Shown in pieces: positions 4,401-8,231 of a stretch of 8,231 bases of DNA (within the stretch, counting starts at the first letter, position 1; each line of letters starts with the position of its first letter). Under the pieces are notes generated by a model, which did no database searches, had not been told where the DNA came from, and was given only the letters and a program-made list of their open reading frames with translations. The DNA lies in the NCBI GenBank assembly GCA_016205905.1, contig JACQSP010000017.1, positions 1 through 8,231 of the forward strand. The letters are read 5' to 3'. This DNA comes from Candidatus Woesearchaeota archaeon. Lineage in GTDB: Archaea; Nanobdellota; Nanobdellia; Woesearchaeales; DSVV01. A program made the position numbers and the translations under genes.

Positions 4401-5390
4401 ATGTTGCTTAAACCAAAAAAAAATAAAGAAGACTTAAAAGAATATCTTGTCAGAAAAAGCTTGGAAAAACAGCAGTATGGATTTGTCGGAGAGCACAGTG
4501 CCTGCAAAATTTGCACATACACAAAAAGGTCTGTTAAAGATGAAGATGTTTGCTATAAACAGAAATTTTATGGAATAAGATCGCATTTATGCTGCCAAAT
4601 GACTCCGATAATGATCTGCAACAACCAATGCATTTTCTGCTGGAGAGATACATCTGCACATACTGCGATTAAAGTAAAGCATAAATTAGACGAGCCTAAA
4701 GAAATAATTAATGGCTGCATAAAAATGCAGAAAAAGCTTCTTTCTGGTCTTGGTGGTTTTGAAAAGACAAACAAAGATAAATGGAGAGAGGCATACACAC
4801 CAAAGCATTACGCAATAAGCCTGACAGGAGAGCCAACGTTATATCCTAAATTGGGTGAGTTGATAAAAGAAATTCATTCTTTAGGTTCAACCTCATTTTT
4901 AGTTACAAATGGTTTGCAGCCACAAGCATTAAAAAAGCTTGAGAAAGATTCTGCACTGCCGACACAATTATATGTTTCAGTTGACGCTCCAAATGAAGAA
5001 TTGTTTAAAAAAATAGATAAGCCACTGCTAAAAGATGGATGGCAAAGATTAATGAAAACCCTGCAAATGTTTCCAGAGCTTAGAAAGAAAACAAGAACTA
5101 CGTTAAGATTTACTATTATAAAAGGCATTAATGATTGTTTTCCAGAGCAATGGGCAGAGATAATAAATATTTCAGAGCCGCTTTTTGTCGAAGTAAAAGC
5201 ATATATGTTTGTTGGGAGTTCCAGACAACGGCTTTTAATTGAAAATATGCCAAGACATCCAGAAATTATTGAGTTTTCAAAAAGAATATGCGAACATTGT
5301 GGGTATAAAATAATTGACGAGAAAAAAGAGAGCAGAGTGGTATTATTAATGAAGGAAGATTTTAAGGGAAGAATTATGAAGTTTGATTGA
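4401..5390 (+). CDS. taw1: S-adenosyl-L-methionine-dependent tRNA 4-demethylwyosine synthase (Taw1/TYW1)
   Basis: 329 aa, full length for archaeal Taw1. This radical SAM enzyme condenses N1-methylguanosine at position 37 of tRNA-Phe with two carbons of pyruvate to make imG-14, the tricyclic core of wyosine bases. The radical SAM cluster motif is CNNQCIFCW (C73, C77, C80). A second 4Fe-4S site is supplied by C38, C51 and C64, spaced x12/x12 as in characterised archaeal Taw1. LTGEPTLYP (141-149) is the SAM-binding GEP motif; LVTNG (167-171), YVSVDAP (191-197) and VEVKAYMFVGSSRQRL (263-278) are further family signatures. Translation is probably leaderless. The gene converges on a phosphoesterase gene. 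The only tRNAs visible here have a GAA anticodon but A37, so they cannot be its substrates. Confidence 0.95.
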   Translation: MLLKPKKNKEDLKEYLVRKSLEKQQYGFVGEHSACKICTYTKRSVKDEDVCYKQKFYGIRSHLCCQMTPIMICNNQCIFCWRDTSAHTAIKVKHKLDEPKEIINGCIKMQKKLLSGLGGFEKTNKDKWREAYTPKHYAISLTGEPTLYPKLGELIKEIHSLGSTSFLVTNGLQPQALKKLEKDSALPTQLYVSVDAPNEELFKKIDKPLLKDGWQRLMKTLQMFPELRKKTRTTLRFTIIKGINDCFPEQWAEIINISEPLFVEVKAYMFVGSSRQRLLIENMPRHPEIIEFSKRICEHCGYKIIDEKKESRVVLLMKEDFKGRIMKFD

Positions 5391-5409
5391 AATTCATGTT
5401 TAAGAGTTA

Positions 5410-5460
5410 AGCATTATATTCTCAAGTTTCATAATAATTAATGCTCACAATAGTAATGCT
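5410..5460. repeat. inverted/direct repeat between convergent genes
   Basis: AGCATTA (5410-5416) is the reverse complement of TAATGCT at 5439-5445, with a second TAATGCT at 5454-5460 in an imperfect direct repeat. It sits in the 78-nt gap between the stops of Taw1 and the phosphoesterase and may help 3' end formation; there is no long T-run. Confidence 0.3.
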
Positions 5461-5468
5461 TGCAACAA

Positions 5469-6083
5469 TCAAATTTCAAACATCATTCCATACGGCCCAG
5501 GGTTTACAACTATTGTTTTTTTTAATTTATCAACAGTATGCGCCCCTTCATGAATATGTCCGCAGAAACAGTAATTAATATCATGTTTTATGCAGAAGTC
5601 CCGAACAGATTTACTGCCGCAGTGCTCATCCATTATTTTGTCTGCCTTTGTGCCAAAGGGCGGAGCATGGCTGATGAGTATTGTTTTTAAAGGAGCGCCT
5701 CTTTTTTTTAATTTTTTTATTGCACTAACTAATTTTAAGCTGTCTCTTTCAAAGCGCTCATCCTTGAAACTAAAACCATTGGTATTGTAACCATAAATTA
5801 ATAGATTGTTTATTTGAAATATCTTATTATTCATAAAGTAAAGGTTAGTTAATTGATTACATAATAGTTTCACTTTATTAGAATTTTCATGATTTCCTGT
5901 GATTATCATAACCTTCTTTTTTAAGGCATTAAATCTTTTCATTATAGGTTCAATATGATTGCTAAGTATTGTAAAATCACCAGTGACAATAATTAAATCT
6001 GCTTTTTTCGCTGATTTTTCCAGTCTTTCAAGCGCTTTATGGCTGCCGTGGATATCTGATACAGTTAAGATTCGCATAATCAT
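5469..6083 (-). CDS. calcineurin-like metallophosphoesterase
   Basis: 204 aa with the full set of metal-ligand motifs: SDIHG (D10, H12), GD (D36), GNHE (N64, H65), SHAPP (H139) and GHIH (H176, H178), then NPGP (194-197). These build the two-metal site of the calcineurin-like/YfcE-MJ0936-type family, which hydrolyses phosphodiesters or phosphomonoesters; the substrate cannot be told from sequence. It is a single cytoplasmic domain with no signal peptide. Two Met codons are close together. The second (base 6077, MRILTVSDIHG) gives the classic family start and lies about 28 nt from a minus-strand TATA box (6100-6110), which favours a leaderless start there. It converges on Taw1, with no operon partner. 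Confidence 0.88.
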   Translation of the reverse strand: MIMRILTVSDIHGSHKALERLEKSAKKADLIIVTGDFTILSNHIEPIMKRFNALKKKVMIITGNHENSNKVKLLCNQLTNLYFMNNKIFQINNLLIYGYNTNGFSFKDERFERDSLKLVSAIKKLKKRGAPLKTILISHAPPFGTKADKIMDEHCGSKSVRDFCIKHDINYCFCGHIHEGAHTVDKLKKTIVVNPGPYGMMFEI

Positions 6084-6099
6084 ATATAATTGGTGATTT

Positions 6100-6110
6100 G
6101 TTTATAAATA
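6100..6110 (-). promoter_or_regulatory. TATA box of the metallophosphoesterase gene
   Basis: TATTTATAAAC on the minus strand is centred about 28 nt from the second Met codon (6077) and 22 nt from the first (6083), the spacing of a leaderless archaeal gene. Confidence 0.5.
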
Positions 6111-6222
6111 TAATGGTGAAGAACAGTAGTGTATATCGCAGAGTATATCGTTAGATAACATAAAAAGAGAAGATAAAAAGATAACCTAAATCATAACCCC
6201 AACCAATATATTTATATATAGG
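6111..6222. other. intergenic AT-rich DNA with a short direct repeat
   Basis: There is no gene. GTATATCG occurs at 6131-6138 and 6143-6150 (12-nt period). A long AT stretch, TATATTTATATATA (about 6207-6220), could be a further TATA element for the downstream gene. Confidence 0.35.
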
Positions 6223-6256
6223 CACGGGCATTAATAATCTTATATAAGTTCCCGTG
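6223..6256 (+). promoter_or_regulatory. TATA box framed by an inverted repeat (putative operator)
   Basis: CACGGG (6223-6228) and CCCGTG (6251-6256) are perfect complements. Between them lies the palindrome CTTATATAAG (6239-6248), a good TATA box. Transcription would start near 6266-6270. A dimeric repressor on the two arms would block TBP/TFB binding; this role is inferred. Confidence 0.45.
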
Positions 6257-6265
6257 AATATATTC

Positions 6266-6304
6266 GTGGACTTTAACTAAATAGATACAATTATTAAAGT
6301 CCAC
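6266..6304 (+). promoter_or_regulatory. perfect 11-bp hairpin in the predicted 5' leader
   Basis: GTGGACTTTAA (6266-6276) pairs perfectly with TTAAAGTCCAC (6294-6304) around a 17-nt A/T loop. It begins where transcription from the TATA box at 6239-6248 is expected to start and lies 44 nt before the start codon of the Cys-rich gene. It may act as an RNA structure (stability, translation control) or as a DNA operator. Confidence 0.5.
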
Positions 6305-6348
6305 CGCTATATTACAAATAGTATAGAATTACAAAAAAGGGTGATTAT

Positions 6349-7284
6349 GTGAAAAATTCGAAAAAAAACAGAAAACTTAAGCTAAAATTAAATACATTAA
6401 ATTATCAGAAGATATTTCTTGTCCTTTTTTCTTTAATTGCTTTTATTTTAATAATCAGCTCATTGGCAACAGATGACTCTTTTGTCGGTAAGGCAGTATT
6501 GGCAATACAAGGATATACTGTTGTAAATGTTGCAGATGAAGAATTGGATGCATATAAAGAATGTTTATCATGGGCAGCGCCAAAATATCCTGCTCCTGTT
6601 TATGACCATGTTGATAAATATTGTTCATGTTATGTTAAAGGGTTTGATAATTGTGAAGCATATATCAGCGAGAGAAAAGTATGCAAGAGCGGATTTTTAC
6701 CAGATAAGAAAAAATGCGGTGATACCACTAATGTCAATGCTTACAAATATTTATATCAGGATTATCAGTTTGCTGATTGTACAACTAAAGCATATAAAAT
6801 ACAGGATTGTTATAATAAAGGATGCGATGCAGATAGTAATCAGTGTAATATAGACATCTGTAAGGAAACTGATAAAGGATATAATATCTATGAGCGAAGT
6901 ACAGTCCTTGGCGAAGATTCTACTGGTGGTAGAATTGATGATAAAGATTCTTGCATAAACCCAACAACACTTAAAGAATATTACTGTGTAAACGGCATTG
7001 TGAATACAAAATTAGAGCAGTGTGAATATGGTTGTATTGAAGGAAAATGTATAACTGTCAGCTGCACAGATTCTGACGGCGGAAAGAATAAGATTTATCT
7101 TAAAGGAACAGTAAAAGGCGGTATGCCGTCAAAAACCGGGGCATTAAACATAGTAAGCGATTCCTGCGAAGACAAAAAAACATTGCTTGAATATTTCTGC
7201 GGTGAAGGCGGTTCAATCGGATATACCAAAGTAGAATGCGAGAATGGATGCAGCAACGGAATATGTGTATTCAGCGTTGAATGA
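6349..7284 (+). CDS. membrane-anchored cysteine-rich repeat protein
   Basis: 311 aa with a GTG start preceded by GGGTGAT (6339-6345), a good archaeal Shine-Dalgarno. A basic N terminus leads to one membrane helix (about 21-40), and FVGKAVLA follows at once (45-52); the rest should be outside the cell. The ectodomain has 22 Cys. The C-terminal half holds two tandem repeats with the same Cys order: C171/C202/C213/C225/C229/C234 and C239/C273/C284/C297/C301/C306 (spacings 31-11-12-4-5 and 34-11-13-4-5). Shared text is DSC, LxEYxC and GCxxGxC; the second repeat begins TDSDGGKN. The even Cys number suggests disulfide-bonded modules. Similar repeats occur in surface proteins of DPANN archaea (recalled, not searched). 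It stands alone behind its own promoter; the function is unknown, adhesion or host contact is a guess. Confidence 0.8.
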   Translation: MKNSKKNRKLKLKLNTLNYQKIFLVLFSLIAFILIISSLATDDSFVGKAVLAIQGYTVVNVADEELDAYKECLSWAAPKYPAPVYDHVDKYCSCYVKGFDNCEAYISERKVCKSGFLPDKKKCGDTTNVNAYKYLYQDYQFADCTTKAYKIQDCYNKGCDADSNQCNIDICKETDKGYNIYERSTVLGEDSTGGRIDDKDSCINPTTLKEYYCVNGIVNTKLEQCEYGCIEGKCITVSCTDSDGGKNKIYLKGTVKGGMPSKTGALNIVSDSCEDKKTLLEYFCGEGGSIGYTKVECENGCSNGICVFSVE

Positions 7285-7337
7285 GAAGATAGCTTACATT
7301 TTATTTTATGCTTGTATTATTCTTTACCTTTTAATTG

Positions 7338-7347
7338 AATTATATTG
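7338..7347 (+). promoter_or_regulatory. possible TATA box for the 140-nt hairpin RNA
   Basis: The AT run at 7338-7347 (AATTATATTG) is about 22-26 nt before the first G of the long hairpin at 7364. A stronger TATA-like run on the other strand (7527-7540) is similarly spaced from the hairpin's other end, so the strand is not settled by promoters alone. Confidence 0.3.
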
Positions 7348-7363
7348 TCGTTATTCAGTTCTT

Positions 7364-7503
7364 GGGCGCAGCCACACGTCTTATGAAAAATGTTTGAAAG
7401 TTAGAAAGTTTGACAGCTTGAAAGTACGACTCATATGGCGCACTTTCGAGCTTTCAGAGGTTAAAGCTTTCAAACAGTTTCATGTGATGGTGGACTGCGT
7501 CCC
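7364..7503 (+). ncRNA. long hairpin element, candidate structured RNA
   Basis: The 140 bases fold on themselves almost end to end. The outer stem is GGGCGCAG/CTGCG-T-CCC (7364-7371/7495-7503). CCAC/GTGG follows (7372-7375/7490-7493). A perfect 10-bp helix, TGTTTGAAAG/CTTTCAAACA, is at 7391-7400/7467-7476. A middle part with two small purine-rich internal loops comes next, then a distal 14-position helix (7415-7428/7439-7452) with one mismatch, closed by a 10-nt loop. About 55 pairs form. Non-Watson-Crick positions are mostly G-U when read on the plus strand (five, against one A-C), which points to selection on plus-strand RNA. It is richer in G+C than its flanks, lies between convergent genes and has no T-run terminator. 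A MITE-like element is the main alternative; no clear target duplication is seen. Confidence 0.5.
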
Positions 7504-7560
7504 TAGTACGAGTTGGGAACGAGAGAAATATATAATAAACAAGAAATCACCCAAATAAAC

Positions 7561-8103
7561 TCAAGGTATTCTCCTCAAATGCCTTACAATATAATTATCT
7601 TCTGTAAAAACAAGCTCTTCTTTTTTCTCCTGCATTTTTTGCTCTTTTGAATCTTTTTCTTTTGCGTCTTTAATCTCTTTGGAAAATTTTATCATGTCTG
7701 CCTTGTCTTTAACCTTGCTCATAGCTTCTTCCATTTCTTCTGGTGTTAATTTTTTAGGCTCCCATCTGAAATTAACGCCGTCATTGGCTTTTCTCGGCAA
7801 TACATCAATAATAAGATGCTCATTTTTAGTTGCATGTTTGCCATTGCCAATAATAATATTTGTGCCTTCGGCCCCTAAACCTTGGAATAACACAGAAGCA
7901 GCATAGCTTGCAGCGTAGAAGAGCTGAGTGATTATCTTATCGTCAATTGCTTCCAATGTAGGATGGTGCTGTTTAGGAAAGACCCATAAATGACCAAAGA
8001 TAGTTGGCTCATCTGATAAAACAGCCATTATAGCTCCATCTTCATAAACTATCTTTGCCGGATGTTTTCTGTTTATTATTTGACAAATTTTGCATTCTGC
8101 CAT
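7561..8103 (-). CDS. HIT-family protein with degenerate catalytic triad
   Basis: 180 aa. The N terminus MAECKICQIINRKHPAKIVYED has the CxxC (C4, C7) zinc-site start of many HIT proteins, followed by the HIT core: AVLSDEPTIFGHLWVFPKQHH (27-47) and EGTNIIIGNG (79-88). The usual HxHxHxx motif reads HLIIDVLPR (96-104): the first His is kept, the catalytic second is Ile98 and the third is Asp100. Nucleotidyl hydrolase activity by the normal mechanism is therefore unlikely; it may bind nucleotides or have another role. NFRWEPKKLTPEEMEEA (111-127) is a C-terminal extension I recall from a degenerate archaeal HIT group. Residues about 125-165 form a long Lys/Glu-rich helix. The fold is clear, the function is not. 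Confidence 0.85.
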   Translation of the reverse strand: MAECKICQIINRKHPAKIVYEDGAIMAVLSDEPTIFGHLWVFPKQHHPTLEAIDDKIITQLFYAASYAASVLFQGLGAEGTNIIIGNGKHATKNEHLIIDVLPRKANDGVNFRWEPKKLTPEEMEEAMSKVKDKADMIKFSKEIKDAKEKDSKEQKMQEKKEELVFTEDNYIVRHLRRIP

Positions 8104-8162
8104 TTTTGTTTAATTTAAGTTTAGGTATTTGTTTAGCATCATAAGGTCAAAATTCATTTAGA

Positions 8163-8231
8163 GTATGACTCACGAAGGTGACAGGGGGACTTGCCCCATA
8201 CGGGGATGTCACCTCTGCGAAACTTTCATAC
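8163..8231. other. GC-rich self-complementary element cut by the window edge
   Basis: Nested complementarity is visible: GTATGA (8163-8168) with TCATAC (8226-8231), AGGTGACA (8176-8183) with TGTCACCT (8207-8214), and inside them CCCC (8194-8197) with GGGG (8202-8205), or alternatively GGGG (8184-8187) with the same CCCC. Tandem GA dinucleotides beside the 8-bp stem (8174-8175 and 8219-8220) recall a kink-turn, but the bulge has 4 rather than 3 nt. In so AT-rich a genome this suggests a structured RNA or a mobile-element end, for example the hairpins of IS200/IS605 elements. A short open frame from ATG 8165 runs off the edge but is probably fortuitous. Confidence 0.4.

Noticed and set aside
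7244..7558. A 104-aa plus-strand frame across the 140-nt hairpin
   Set aside because: It starts inside the Cys-rich gene in another frame and is explained by the hairpin; the protein shows no domain.
8165..8231. A plus-strand gene starting ATG at 8165 with a Cys-rich peptide
   Set aside because: Only 22 codons are visible, no Shine-Dalgarno precedes it, and the sequence is better explained by nested hairpins.

Overview
The window looks like chromosomal DNA from an AT-rich archaeon, most likely a DPANN-type lineage (Woesearchaeota/Pacearchaeota-like; this is inferred from gene content and style, no search was run). The evidence is: tRNA genes with bulge-helix-bulge (BHB) introns, TATA boxes about 26 nt upstream of start codons or RNA starts (leaderless genes), an archaeal Taw1/TYW1-type wyosine enzyme, a RHH/RelE toxin-antitoxin pair, and several secreted or membrane-anchored proteins of the kind common in these genomes.

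Left part (1-880): a possible partial minus-strand gene leaves the window at base 1. It is followed by a tandem array of tRNA-derived units. Two are intact (338-445 and 721-831), both under the same 36-bp duplicated promoter. Each is a type II (long variable arm) tRNA with discriminator G, i.e. a serine-type body, but with anticodon GAA (phenylalanine codons), and each has a 20-nt BHB intron inside the T loop. Three decayed tRNA-like copies lie between them; the relic before each intact gene carries that gene's own variable-loop sequence. This array is the most unusual thing in the window.

Middle (879-3750): a translationally coupled pair encoding a secreted lamin-tail-domain protein and a membrane-anchored surface protein, then a RHH antitoxin/RelE-type toxin operon behind a TATA box and an inverted repeat.

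3859-6083: a minus-strand PepSY-like protein is head to head with plus-strand Taw1 (4-demethylwyosine synthase, which acts on tRNA-Phe G37); a minus-strand calcineurin-like metallophosphoesterase converges on Taw1.

Right part (6084-8231): an intergenic region with two inverted repeats around a TATA box precedes a membrane-anchored, cysteine-rich repeat protein. A 140-nt near-continuous hairpin (7364-7503, about 55 base pairs) fills the gap to a convergent HIT-family gene whose catalytic histidine triad is degenerate. A GC-rich, strongly self-complementary patch runs into the right edge.
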